Shown: in pieces, positions 50,100 to 58,623 of the stretch
Layout of the letters: every line of letters starts with the position of its first letter
Position numbering within the stretch: the stretch's first letter is position 1
DNA from: Acidimicrobiia bacterium
GTDB taxonomy: Bacteria; Actinomycetota; Acidimicrobiia; Spongiisociales; JAHEDJ01
Assembly: GCA_029210695.1 (NCBI GenBank)
Contig: JARGFH010000008.1
Location: 33,327 to 97,326, forward strand
DNA: 64,000 bases
Reading direction: 5' to 3'
The notes under the pieces: generated by a model
The model's database searches: none
What the model saw: only the letters and a program-made list of their open reading frames with translations
Told to the model about the DNA's origin: nothing
Position numbers and translations under genes: made by a program

Positions 50100-51608
50100 T
50101 TACGGCGCGCCGGCCCCGATCCACTCCTTGAACGTCGCCAGCTCCGCAGCAGTGAAGGCACCCGGATGGCCTCCGGCCTCCTGGACGGTGATGAGCGTGC
50201 TCCCGGCGGCGTCGCCGGGAAGGATCGCATCGCCGCTGGCCAGCGCATTCGAGAGCGAGGACAGATCCACGCCACCGAGGGCCACCGTGTCGGAGTGGCA
50301 GGCGCCACACCGCAGAGCGGCCGTCGCTCCGATTCCACCGTCCCAACTCAGTGCTGCGGTCGGCGTTGCGCCGTCACCGGCGGCTCCGGAGTCGATCCAC
50401 GCAGTGACCAGGGCCAGATCTCCGGCGGTCAATTGGCCGGGATGTCCTCCGGCCTCCTGGACCGTCACCAGGGAACTGGCAGCGGCGTCACCGGTGACAA
50501 CAACTCCCTCGGAACCCAGCGCCCCCTCGTATGACGAGAGGTCGAGTCCGCCCATTGAGTTCGAGGCTGAGTGGCAGGTACCACAGTTATCGGCCAGTAG
50601 GGGTCCAACCGTCGCCCATGTGACTTCGCCCTGCGGCACCGTGGTCTCGGTGGGGAGGGTGGTGTCGGGGATGACGATGGTCGGGAGCGGGTTGTCTTCA
50701 GAGAGCGCCGGTCCGCTCGGGTTCTGGAACTCAGGTGGCAGCGGTTTGAAGGCCACTACGTCTTCGATGGGCTCGATGGTGGCGATAGACGTATCTTCGA
50801 AGCTCACGAACCAGTAGATGCCGGCCATCATGAGGACCGCCACAACGCCGAAGGCGAGCAGGAACTTGCGCCGCCGCTCAGCCATCTGGGCCGGGGTCGC
50901 CTGCGGACCGGACTTGCCTGCCTCTATGGCCTCGAGTTCCAGGCCGTGTTCTTCGATCATCTCTACCCGGCTGATGTAGCCGGTGAAGATGCTCCTGTTG
51001 AAGTGCTTGATGTGCACGTGGTAGATGTGCCAGACGAGGATGGCCAGCACTGCCAGGATCGCCTCTCCACCGTGAGCTGCTTTGGCGGCCGGGATGAAAT
51101 CGCCGGGGAGGAACTTGGCGGTGGAAATCGGATTCCACAGCATGTAGCCGGTGGCGATCATCAACACGGTGCCCCAGACGAACGACCAGTACTCGACTTT
51201 CTCCGCGAATGTGAACCGACCTTGTTTCACCGGTTCGTGCCGCCGTCCCGCCAGCAGCGCGACCGATTCTTTGATGGCAATCCAGTCGCGCTTGCTCGGG
51301 ACCATGGCCCGTGGCCGCCGTTCGACGTACGTGCGATATCCGGCTTTTCCAAAGTGCCAGATGACGGCGAGCATGAGGATGGTCGCCAGCCACCGATGAA
51401 TAACGCGCACTTGCGGCAACCCACCGAGGAACCCGATCCACCACTGAGAGATGGCCGACTCGAAGAACTTCTGGATAAGTCCGGTGAGGCCGAGGCCGGC
51501 GAAGCTGATTACCTGGACGGCATGCTCGATGCGATCCGCTTTTCCAAAACGCAGTATCCGGTCATCCGCTTGGACGTCCGCTGCTTGGCGCTCGAGGACG
51601 TCAGACAC
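50100..51608 (-). CDS. diheme cytochrome b (FdnI/HydC-like) fused to two C-terminal cytochrome c domains
   Basis: A 502-residue protein. Residues ~15-260 form four membrane helices with paired histidines (ADRIEHAVQ, VIHRWLA...IWHFGK, KAAHGGEA...VWHIYHVHI), the di-haem b pattern of formate dehydrogenase gamma subunits. A fifth helix (about 280-300) is followed by two c-type domains of ~85 residues, each with CXXCH (CGTCHS, CGACHS), GGxDLSS, VQEAGGHPG and WIxxGA, an internal duplication. With the 9-haem partner upstream (8-nt overlap) it resembles a split CbcL. GTG at 51608 chosen; a start at 51650 is possible. Confidence 0.85.
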   Translation of the reverse strand: MSDVLERQAADVQADDRILRFGKADRIEHAVQVISFAGLGLTGLIQKFFESAISQWWIGFLGGLPQVRVIHRWLATILMLAVIWHFGKAGYRTYVERRPRAMVPSKRDWIAIKESVALLAGRRHEPVKQGRFTFAEKVEYWSFVWGTVLMIATGYMLWNPISTAKFLPGDFIPAAKAAHGGEAILAVLAILVWHIYHVHIKHFNRSIFTGYISRVEMIEEHGLELEAIEAGKSGPQATPAQMAERRRKFLLAFGVVAVLMMAGIYWFVSFEDTSIATIEPIEDVVAFKPLPPEFQNPSGPALSEDNPLPTIVIPDTTLPTETTVPQGEVTWATVGPLLADNCGTCHSASNSMGGLDLSSYEGALGSEGVVVTGDAAASSLVTVQEAGGHPGQLTAGDLALVTAWIDSGAAGDGATPTAALSWDGGIGATAALRCGACHSDTVALGGVDLSSLSNALASGDAILPGDAAGSTLITVQEAGGHPGAFTAAELATFKEWIGAGAP

Positions 51609-52710
51609 TCGCGGCCGCCTTCCGTCGATGCTGCAGATGGCGAATGCCATCGATCGTCACCCAGACCAGCATGCCCCCTACGACGCCGGGGATGACGAGT
51701 CGGTAGAACCAGTTGACCAGCCAGACAAAAATCGCCTGGTCGGCGGTTGGTTGGTAGTGCTTCATCCACGAGTCAGGGAAGTTGGCGGTGGCGTCGGGGT
51801 GGCACCGCTGACAGGTGAGGAGCAGGTTCTCCTTGTAGACAGTCGAGTCGACCGAGTCGGCGGCCAGGATGTTGTGCACGCCGTGGCAGTCGATACAGAC
51901 CGGCGAATTGGTCTTCTGGTCGGGCGCCAGTTCCTCGAAGAGCATGACAGTCGTGCCGTGGAAATCGGCCACATAGGTGTCGAAGACGGCCGTGCTGATC
52001 CCGTACTTGCCCATGAGGGCTTCGTCCGCGTGGCAGTCCTCGCAGATTTTCGGTGAGAACAAGTGGAACTGCGAGTGCGAAGGTCCTTCAACACTGTGGA
52101 CACCGTGACAACTCGTGCAGCTCGGAACGTCCTGATTGTCGTGTTCGAGCAGGGCGGCGCCGTGGATGCTGCCGGCATACAGGTCGTAGATTTCCGAGTG
52201 GCAGTTCCGGCAAGTGCGGGGGATGGCCGTCGTGTCGGCGCTCGGGTGAGTCACGTTGTGGGCGCCGTGGCAGTCAGTGCAGACGGCTGCTTCCCGGTTG
52301 CCGCCGGCCAGTGCCTCGGTGTGCATGTTGTCGAGCGTGTCGGTGTATTCGCTCTGATGGCAGTTGAAACACGTGGTGTACAACTCAATGGCGAGGTCAC
52401 GACGGGTGACGGCCGACATCGGATCGTGGGGGTATTGCCCGATATCGGTATGACAGGCAATGCAGGTGAGGCCGGCCTGACCGTGAATCGAGGCGTCAAA
52501 GACGGTGCGCGGCACCACGGCGGGAAGCATCTCACCCGACGGGAACGACAGAATGATGTTCCCGGATTTGTGGCATCCTAGGCAGTAATTGTTGACTTCC
52601 GAGTCGGCGGAGTCCTGCGCTGAGGCCAAGTCCGCCGAGAGGGCAGTGAATCCGATGACGGCAATGAACAGCATCCCCCACAGAGCGAACCGTTGCAGCT
52701 TGGTGCGCAT
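51601..52710 (-). CDS. membrane-tethered nonahaem cytochrome c
   Basis: A 369-residue protein: signal peptide (ends near ASA-QDSAD), nine CXXCH motifs (CLGCH, CIACH, CFNCH, CTDCH, CRNCH, CTSCH, CEDCH, CIDCH, CQRCH) with many CHGxH pairings, then a C-terminal membrane helix (VWLVNWFYRLVIPGVVGGMLVWV) and short basic tail. The haem domain would face outward. It overlaps the cytochrome b gene and together they would carry about nine c haems plus two b haems, like the quinol oxidase CbcL. GGAGAG precedes the ATG. An ISL3 element lies 119 bp upstream. Confidence 0.9.
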   Translation of the reverse strand: MRTKLQRFALWGMLFIAVIGFTALSADLASAQDSADSEVNNYCLGCHKSGNIILSFPSGEMLPAVVPRTVFDASIHGQAGLTCIACHTDIGQYPHDPMSAVTRRDLAIELYTTCFNCHQSEYTDTLDNMHTEALAGGNREAAVCTDCHGAHNVTHPSADTTAIPRTCRNCHSEIYDLYAGSIHGAALLEHDNQDVPSCTSCHGVHSVEGPSHSQFHLFSPKICEDCHADEALMGKYGISTAVFDTYVADFHGTTVMLFEELAPDQKTNSPVCIDCHGVHNILAADSVDSTVYKENLLLTCQRCHPDATANFPDSWMKHYQPTADQAIFVWLVNWFYRLVIPGVVGGMLVWVTIDGIRHLQHRRKAAASV

Positions 52711-52852
52711 CGATCTCTCCGGAATCGGTTGTTGGTCCGATCTCTCTTGGTCAAGCTACCGCATGACCCGCCGGCCACTCCAGGGGCCTGAGTCACTTAC
52801 TAAAGGGTCGGGAACACCTTTGTTGATTGGGCCTTTGGCGGCACTCCGCGAT

Positions 52853-54112
52853 TCAGTGGGGTGTGCTGGTTGCGAGTAGGTCCCAGTTGGGTTTTCCGGC
52901 GTAGAGGAGGGTTCGGATCCGGTAGTTGCGGAAGTTGGTGATCCTGAACGCCATCCGCTTGACGCGCTTGAGGAGGTTGTTGACCGCTTCGGTTGGTCCG
53001 TTCGACACCCGAGCCCGGTGCCAAGCCACGATCTGATCCTTCCACCGGGCGATGGTGCGGCCGAGGGAACGCACCTCGAGGGGCATCGTCCGGTCTCCGA
53101 GGTCGTCGATGAGCTGGTCGACGAGCTCACAGGCGAGGTCGTGATCGTCGAAGTGGTAGATGGACCGGATGGTCTCTTTGGCATGCCAGGTCATCTGCAC
53201 CTCACCCCGAGGGTCGCCCGCCTTGAGCAGACCGGTCAGTTTCAGCTCGCCGGCTTGGTCGAGCCGCTCATGGGCTTTGGTCAACAACCGCCGTGCCCGA
53301 TACAACGGGTCGTCTTTTCTGCCTCGATGCCCGACGGTCTCGTTCTGGACTCGGCGGCGGCACTCGTCCAGCTTCGAGTTGGCGAGGCGTACAAGGTGGA
53401 ACGGGTCGGCCACCTGGACAGCGTCGGGAAGCATCACATCGAACACTTTCCGGTACGGTCCCGACAAGTCCAACGTCGCCCACCGGATCCGGCCCCGCCA
53501 CTCGCCTGTCTGCTTCTCGAGCCATTCGATCGGACCCGAAGCGGCGCGGCCGGCCACCACATCGAGCAACTGGCCGGCTTCCACGTCGACGATCTGAGTG
53601 GTCCACTCCTGGCGGCGCCATTCCCCGACACGGCACCGCAACGTCTCATCCAACCCCAGGGCCGACACGTCTCCGAACCGTGCCGGGTCGTCGACCAGGG
53701 CTTGACCGTAGGCAGCGACGGCGTCCATCACCGGATGCCAGCCGCAGCCCAGATCCTTGGCCACCTCCGTGACTGATCGGCCATGACGACCCACCTGCAC
53801 CGTCGCCCACCGGCCCGCCCGATCCGTCAACTTCAACCGGGATGCGGCGATTGCCGGTGCCTGCTCGGTGAACGACCCGCACCTCAACGGGCATGCCCAG
53901 CGGATCTTGCGCCACGCCAACACCGTCGGCCGTCCGAAACAGGGCAGATCCGTCAACTCGACCATGTTCCGATCGTTCACCGTCACCGCCGACCCACAGG
54001 CGGGACACGACGGACGTTCTCCTCTGGTCTCGACCATCACTCGAAGATGGGTGTCGGCATCGGTCACCTCCAACACGTTGACGGCGGGCAACCCCACCAG
54101 CAGCTCGCACAT
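52853..54112 (-). CDS. ISL3-family transposase
   Basis: DDE transposase of 419 residues. An N-terminal zinc-binding part (CPACGSAV...CPLRCG), a helix-turn-helix-like segment (VTEVAKDLGCGWHPVMDAVAAYG) and the catalytic core are intact: ALGLDETLRC (first Asp), VQVADPFHLVRLAN (second Asp) and SNGPTEAVNNLLKRVKR (Glu), ending with the family signature AFRITNFRNYRIRTLLY. The ATG at 54112 is preferred; a GTG at 54133 would add seven residues. It appears undamaged and may be active. Confidence 0.93.
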   Translation of the reverse strand: MCELLVGLPAVNVLEVTDADTHLRVMVETRGERPSCPACGSAVTVNDRNMVELTDLPCFGRPTVLAWRKIRWACPLRCGSFTEQAPAIAASRLKLTDRAGRWATVQVGRHGRSVTEVAKDLGCGWHPVMDAVAAYGQALVDDPARFGDVSALGLDETLRCRVGEWRRQEWTTQIVDVEAGQLLDVVAGRAASGPIEWLEKQTGEWRGRIRWATLDLSGPYRKVFDVMLPDAVQVADPFHLVRLANSKLDECRRRVQNETVGHRGRKDDPLYRARRLLTKAHERLDQAGELKLTGLLKAGDPRGEVQMTWHAKETIRSIYHFDDHDLACELVDQLIDDLGDRTMPLEVRSLGRTIARWKDQIVAWHRARVSNGPTEAVNNLLKRVKRMAFRITNFRNYRIRTLLYAGKPNWDLLATSTPH

Positions 54113-54132
54113 GGCAATAGCATCACACGACA

Positions 54133-54187
54133 CAGGGACTCCCGAATCTCGAAGGCCTAAAACACCTCCAGATTCGTCGAGTCCCTG
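54133..54187 (-). promoter_or_regulatory. long hairpin in the transposase leader
   Basis: CAGGGACTC(CC)GAATCT pairs with AGATTCgtcGAGTCCCTG across about 20 nt, just upstream of the transposase start and inside the right end of the IS. Such hairpins often limit transposase expression from read-through transcripts. Confidence 0.6.
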
Positions 54188-54263
54188 TTACTCGTCGAGG
54201 ATCCCCACCGATCACACCCCACTCAAACGCGAAGCCCCCCTTTGGCCCGGGTGTCGAGCGGGG

Positions 54264-55454
54264 TCAGCCCTCGGGTGGTTGGTAAGTCCTCGCGTAGGCC
54301 GCCTGCTCCAGGTCGTTGGCAGACGGCAGTGGCGTCGCAACGGTGAAGAGCACGACACGGTTGTTCTCGCGGTCGGCCAGCGCGAACGACCCATCCGGGG
54401 CCACGGCGAGCTTCTCGGGGAAGTTGAGAGATGTCTCCGCGATGCCGGCCGCACCGAACTCCGAAATCAGCTCCCCATCTGGGTTGAGAACAACGATGTG
54501 TCCGGCGCCGGAGCACTTGTCTTGTGCTCTGAAGGTGTCCACCACGTAGAGATTTCCGTCGGATCCGATGGCGATTCCTCGCGGAAGTTGCCAGAAGCTG
54601 ACGATTTCTCCATCGACGTCACGCTCACCGGAGATCCACAGGACTTCGCCCGTCTCGTCGAGGGCGACTATGCGGCGGTTGAGCGTGTCGGCAACGTAGA
54701 ACGTGCCGGTCTCCTCATCAATTGTGAATGCGTCGGGGAAAGCGAATTCCCCGGCCCCGGACCCCCTGGCGTCGCCTCCCCAGCGGTCGACAACGTGGCC
54801 CGATCGATCGAAGAAGTAGAGCCCGTCGTTGCTGGCGGCCACGATCTGGTCTTTCCACACGCGTACCTCGTAGGGGGAGAACCCGTCCGGTCCAAAGACG
54901 TCGAAATCCTGGTCTACTGCCGGGAAGGTCTCGATGTATCTGCCGTCAGCTGAATAGATCAAGATCGCTCGAAGCGCCCAATCGGCGACGTACAACCTCT
55001 GCTGATCCGCGGAAAACGCCATGCTGTAGGGTCCCCATAGTTTGCCGGGGCCTTCGTCCGCTCCGATGACGTTGATGAGCTCCTTCTCGGGTCCGAATAC
55101 GAGAATTCTGCCGTTACCGGTGTCGGCCACGAGCACATTCCCGTTCACATCGAACTGTGTCGCTAGGGGTTGGAGCAGTAACTCGTCGGCACCCGACCCG
55201 AATCCGATGATGGTTTTCTCGAATACCATTGGACAGTCGGCTGGGAGCGCCAGGTTTCCTGCATCGGAATCCGGACGCAATATCCAGATCAGCGTTATTG
55301 CCAGGATACCCGCCGCGATTACGAGCAATACGATGAGGCCCAGCAGCATCCTTCTTCCGCGGCGATCGGCTTCAACAGGCTCGGTTCCTCCCGTTGAGGT
55401 TGGGGGTGGTGGGCCGGGGGTTGTGCCTGGGCCTTGAGGTGGGTTTGCTTCCAT
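54264..55454 (-). CDS. membrane-anchored NHL-repeat beta-propeller protein
   Basis: A 396-residue protein with a Pro-rich cytoplasmic N-terminus, one membrane helix (about residues 36-59) and an extracytoplasmic NHL/six-bladed propeller (repeats such as DVNGNVLVADTGNGRILVFGPE, YVADTLNRRIVALDETGE, SDGNLYVVDTF). It has no haem site. Last gene in the cytochrome operon before the IS. NHL proteins accompany multihaem cytochromes in metal-reducing bacteria, probably as assembly or docking factors; its exact role is inferred. GGAG is 6 nt before the ATG. Confidence 0.88.
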   Translation of the reverse strand: MEANPPQGPGTTPGPPPPTSTGGTEPVEADRRGRRMLLGLIVLLVIAAGILAITLIWILRPDSDAGNLALPADCPMVFEKTIIGFGSGADELLLQPLATQFDVNGNVLVADTGNGRILVFGPEKELINVIGADEGPGKLWGPYSMAFSADQQRLYVADWALRAILIYSADGRYIETFPAVDQDFDVFGPDGFSPYEVRVWKDQIVAASNDGLYFFDRSGHVVDRWGGDARGSGAGEFAFPDAFTIDEETGTFYVADTLNRRIVALDETGEVLWISGERDVDGEIVSFWQLPRGIAIGSDGNLYVVDTFRAQDKCSGAGHIVVLNPDGELISEFGAAGIAETSLNFPEKLAVAPDGSFALADRENNRVVLFTVATPLPSANDLEQAAYARTYQPPEG

Positions 55455-55462
55455 GGTTGCTC

Positions 55463-56119
55463 CTATGGTGTCGTGGCAGCGGCACCGAGCCTGGCGAGCG
55501 CATCGCGGATGTCGGTGTTTGTGGGGTTGAAGGCTGACGCTTGTTCGTATGCGGCGATTGCACTATCGATCTCGCCCTGCGCCTCCAGCGCTCTACCGAG
55601 CCCGAAGTGCGCGTCTGAGACGAAACGATTGTCCGCGATGGCCTCTTGGAAAGCCTCCTGGGCTTCCGTGGGCCGATCCATCTCGAGCAGCAGGTCGCCG
55701 AGAGCGATGAACGGCAGCGCCTTGTTTTCTCGCGGAGCGTATTCGGCCGACCGGGTGAGCATCTCGGTTGCCCTGTTTTGATCTTCCCTCCTCACCATGA
55801 CAGCGAGGTCCAGTAGTGCCGACCACTGGTTGGGGTCGATTTCCAGTGCGCGCTCGAGTGTTTGCCGAGCTTCTTCGGCTTCGCCGTTTCGGAGCAGTGC
55901 ATTTCCGAGGCCGGCGAGAGCCCAGGCGGCACCAGGGTTTTTATCAACGGTGTCGCGCCAGGATGTAATCTCGAGGGCGGTCATCGTCTCCGGTACGGGA
56001 TCGGGGCGGAGCTGTAGAAAGACGATCGCGCCTCCCAGACCGGTCACGACGATCATCAGGACAACCACGATGGTCAGAAGACCAGTCGGGATCGGCTGCG
56101 CTCTCTTACTTCCAGTCAT
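55463..56119 (-). CDS. membrane-anchored TPR protein
   Basis: A 218-residue protein: one N-terminal membrane helix (LLTIVVVLMIVVTGLGGAIVFL) and four to five TPR motifs outside (GAAWALAGLGNALLRNGEAEEARQTLERALEIDPN; GDLLLEMDRPTEAQEAFQEAIAD; GLGRALEAQGEIDSAIAAYEQASAFNP). It resembles the CcmH/NrfG type of TPR protein in cytochrome c maturation, though it lacks the CcmH thiol domain. Overlaps the PPIase-like gene by 14 bases and precedes the NHL gene by 8 nt. Confidence 0.88.
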   Translation of the reverse strand: MTGSKRAQPIPTGLLTIVVVLMIVVTGLGGAIVFLQLRPDPVPETMTALEITSWRDTVDKNPGAAWALAGLGNALLRNGEAEEARQTLERALEIDPNQWSALLDLAVMVRREDQNRATEMLTRSAEYAPRENKALPFIALGDLLLEMDRPTEAQEAFQEAIADNRFVSDAHFGLGRALEAQGEIDSAIAAYEQASAFNPTNTDIRDALARLGAAATTP

Positions 56120-56765
56120 CTGCCAATACCTCTACTTCGACTTCGTCCCGTCGGGTTTCCAGCCAGTCTACGAATGCGGCTTCTTGCATGTCTCCAGTTA
56201 GTTCATCCATCAAGGAGTTCCTCACCTCGATGAAGGGGAGCGTGCCACCAGAGTCTTTGAACTGGTCGGGGTTCGCGTTGTAGTAGGCCTCGGCATTTTC
56301 CTCGGTTGCCTCGATGCCTTCAGTGATCGCCCGGTACACCCGTGACGAGGACTCCTGGAGGTACAAACGGCGGCGTGCCTCCTGCTCGTCGATTCCGTTT
56401 TGAGCCAGCCAGGCTTCCCACTCGTCGCCGCCGCCGATGGCAGCGCGTAGATCGTCTAGTGCTTGGTCAACATCGCCATCGGAGACGGCTACGCCTCGCT
56501 CTTCGGCTTCAATCTCTACGATGATGTCGTCGGTGAGCGTCCGAAGCACAACGACCCGCCAATCCTCGCCAAGCGCTACCTCGATATCGCCCCCGTGTAA
56601 TTGCGCGATGCCTGCAATGCGAGAATCCGCCACCGATTCGTAGACAGGACGGCCATCCACTGTGGCGATGATCGGCCCGGCGGGTTCAGACGATTCACAT
56701 GCCGGGGCAGTGATAGCCAAGACCGCGAGGAAAAGAGCACTCCCGGTGTTGCGGCGCAGCTTCAT
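56106..56765 (-). CDS. SurA/PrsA-like peptidyl-prolyl isomerase-type lipoprotein (chaperone domain only)
   Basis: A 219-residue exported protein with a signal sequence and lipobox-like TAPAC. The body matches the SurA N-terminal chaperone domain (ATVDGRPVYESVADSRI..., VLRTLTDDIIVEIEAEERGVAVSDGDVDQALDDLR, ITEGIEATEENAEAYYNANPDQF, PFIEVRNSLMDEL). The parvulin catalytic domain between the ATEENAEAYY and PFIEVR parts is missing, so it is probably a chaperone without isomerase activity. Start ATG at 56765 with GGAGGT 8 nt upstream; it overlaps the cytochrome stop by 4 bases. Confidence 0.8.
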   Translation of the reverse strand: MKLRRNTGSALFLAVLAITAPACESSEPAGPIIATVDGRPVYESVADSRIAGIAQLHGGDIEVALGEDWRVVVLRTLTDDIIVEIEAEERGVAVSDGDVDQALDDLRAAIGGGDEWEAWLAQNGIDEQEARRRLYLQESSSRVYRAITEGIEATEENAEAYYNANPDQFKDSGGTLPFIEVRNSLMDELTGDMQEAAFVDWLETRRDEVEVEVLADDWK

Positions 56766-57598
56766 CCTGATGTACCTCCGATGGGTAGTGGTCGTGAGCG
56801 GGGTCGAACTCCGGCGTGACAAGCGTCCGAGCAATAGGTCGCTGTGTGGCAGGTGCCACAGTTGTTGGCACCTCCTTCATCTACATCGGCGCCGTGGGTT
56901 GCGTTCCAGCCGTCCGGGTGGTTGATGTCATGACAGTTCGCGCAGGTTGAGGCGCTATGGCAAGCGGTGCAGGAGTCGCGATCGGTCCCGTCAAACGACC
57001 CCGGTAAAATGAGGCTGTGATCCTGCCCGGGATGGAACGAATCGGGAAGGTGACAGGTGCCGCAGTCGACGTAGCCACCACGAGGTATGGCGAAGTCGTA
57101 GTAGTGGGGCAATGACCCGGGCACATGGCAGTACTGGCACTGGCTCTCCGACGCAACTTGTGTATGGCATTCGGCGCACACTCGCTCTGGGGGTGCCAGC
57201 GGGTTCGGGTGTGTCAGATCTGTGTGACAGGCTTCGCAAGTGAGACCGGCTTCCGCATGGGTGGGATGGTTGAAGTACAAATCGCTGGACCGAACGTTCG
57301 TCCAGTAGTTCTCGTGGCAGTCGGCGCACTCAGAGAACTCCGATGGCACCGCGGCTTCTGCTGTCGGCTGTTGCCAGACTGGCAGAACCCAGCGATCGAT
57401 GGACTGGTCCGCTTCATCGACGAACCGCGAGAGGAGGCCGGGCCGTTCGTCGCTGCCTGCCCACAGCACGACCACGTCTTCAGCAAATCGTCCAAGGCCG
57501 TCCCTCGCATCGGGTGAGACGAGCACCGCTCCGACAATTGCACCTTCGATAATGAAGAGGCTGATGACAGACGCGACGATCAGGGTGAATCTGTTCAC
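56762..57598 (-). CDS. membrane-anchored nonahaem cytochrome c
   Basis: A 278-residue protein with an N-terminal membrane helix (RFTLIVASVISLFIIEGAIVGAVLV), an ~80-residue linker and a dense haem domain: CADCH, CEACH, CAECH, CQYCH, CGTCH, CTACH, CANCH, CGTCH and a final CSDACH (CX3CH). About one haem per 17 residues in the second half suggests a wire-like chain. It contains the CANCHDINHPDGWNATHG module shared with the two upstream proteins. Start GTG overlaps the upstream stop (GTGA). Confidence 0.87.
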   Translation of the reverse strand: MNRFTLIVASVISLFIIEGAIVGAVLVSPDARDGLGRFAEDVVVLWAGSDERPGLLSRFVDEADQSIDRWVLPVWQQPTAEAAVPSEFSECADCHENYWTNVRSSDLYFNHPTHAEAGLTCEACHTDLTHPNPLAPPERVCAECHTQVASESQCQYCHVPGSLPHYYDFAIPRGGYVDCGTCHLPDSFHPGQDHSLILPGSFDGTDRDSCTACHSASTCANCHDINHPDGWNATHGADVDEGGANNCGTCHTATYCSDACHAGVRPRSRPLPIGGTSG

Positions 57599-58623
57599 GG
57601 CACTATGTCCCAGTCGTAGAGCCGTTGCTCGGTGTGCACCGAGTGTTTGACATGGCAGACACTGCAGTCGCGGATGGAATGGCACGTGGCGCAAGCCGAC
57701 GCTTGAGGCGTTTCCACCGACCGGAAGTGCAGCCCAACCCAGTTTTCCGGATGCGGTATTTCGGTCCCGTGGCAGCCTGCGCAGAAGGAGGGCGCATGAC
57801 ACGACGTACAGCTGGCGCCGCGATCTCCGATGCTCTCCGGCCCGTGCATCGTGGTCCAGTCTCCCGGGTGCGGATAGGTCGCTCCGACGTGACACGCCGA
57901 GCAGAAGTCTGAGGCGTGGCAATCGACACACGCGGTCGGTTCGGCGACGGCGTCGCGGCCGTGGGTGAACGAGTAGTCGGCTGGATGCGGATCCCCTGGA
58001 CGGGAAACGGCTGCGGTCGTACCCGGATGAGCGACCTGGCCGTGGCAAGCGTCGCAGGCAGCATCTGGTCCCGGATGCCCGGCGGCCACCAGTTCAGAAC
58101 TCGCCGCTATCTCGATGTGACACTCACTGCATGCCCCCGGGGCGAGAACCCCCTGTGCGGTGGGTAGCCGAGTGACTTGCTGGGCGGCTTCCCTGATCAG
58201 AGTCGGTACGTAGACCAGGCCGCCGAGGAGACCGTGGGTCGTACCGTGACATGCGAGGCAGGCGACATCAGCATGAATGGATTGGCCATGACTCGTTGCG
58301 GCCGACTCGGCAGTGTGGCACGAACCACAGAACGCCCGTGAGGAACCTGGATAGGTGGTTGTGAAGCCGATCGCAAGCGCGAATAGAGCTGCCACTCCAA
58401 GCACCCAGAGAAGCCATCTGCGCGGTCCGTCGGATGCTCCCTCGAGCTCGCGCGGTAGCTTCCTTCGATCGGGAAAGTCGGTCGACGGCGGAGTCTGGCT
58501 GTTTCCATCCGGTGGCTCGGGAGGGTCTGGAGGCGATGGATCGCTCTGCGACGGCGGTGGCGGTTCGACACCGTTGCCGCGGAATGCCTCCGGAGGCCCC
58601 TCGCCGGGCGGCTCGAAGGTCAT
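57595..58623 (-). CDS. membrane-anchored decahaem cytochrome c
   Basis: A 342-residue protein: a Pro-rich cytoplasmic N-terminus (~70 residues), one membrane helix (WLLWVLGVAALFALAIGF) and ten CXXCH sites (CGSCH, CLACH, CSECH, CDACH, CVDCH, CSACH, CTSCH, CAGCH, CATCH, CSVCH). Two CxxCH...PHPxxWxxxHG modules occur (FCSACHVGATYPHPGDW, FCAGCHGTEIPHPENW). The first haem pair after the helix (FCGSCH ... CLACHG) resembles a NrfH/NapC start. GGGGAG precedes the ATG, which overlaps the upstream stop. Confidence 0.88.
   Translation of the reverse strand: MTFEPPGEGPPEAFRGNGVEPPPPSQSDPSPPDPPEPPDGNSQTPPSTDFPDRRKLPRELEGASDGPRRWLLWVLGVAALFALAIGFTTTYPGSSRAFCGSCHTAESAATSHGQSIHADVACLACHGTTHGLLGGLVYVPTLIREAAQQVTRLPTAQGVLAPGACSECHIEIAASSELVAAGHPGPDAACDACHGQVAHPGTTAAVSRPGDPHPADYSFTHGRDAVAEPTACVDCHASDFCSACHVGATYPHPGDWTTMHGPESIGDRGASCTSCHAPSFCAGCHGTEIPHPENWVGLHFRSVETPQASACATCHSIRDCSVCHVKHSVHTEQRLYDWDIVP

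Larger units (their letters stand above)
52829..54248 (-). mobile_element. complete ISL3-family insertion sequence, 1420 bp
   Basis: Imperfect 36-bp terminal inverted repeats (52829-52864 and 54213-54248, both starting GGGCC and ending AGTGGGGTGTG) enclose one ISL3-type transposase gene whose stop lies in the left repeat. The expected 8-bp target duplication is not seen (TGTTGATT left, GGGTGTCG right). Inserted between the NHL gene (16 bp away) and the nonahaem cytochrome gene. Confidence 0.88.

Noticed and set aside
49537..50534. 344-codon plus-strand frame across the repeat block and into the cytochrome b/c gene
   Set aside because: Antisense to a well-supported gene and made of repeat translation.
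52821..54256. 8-bp target-site duplication around the ISL3 element
   Set aside because: TGTTGATT and GGGTGTCG flank the repeats and do not match.
57599..58048. 150-codon N-terminal extension of the nonahaem cytochrome
   Set aside because: It overlaps the decahaem gene in another frame and is Arg-rich; the GTG at 57598 precedes the membrane anchor.
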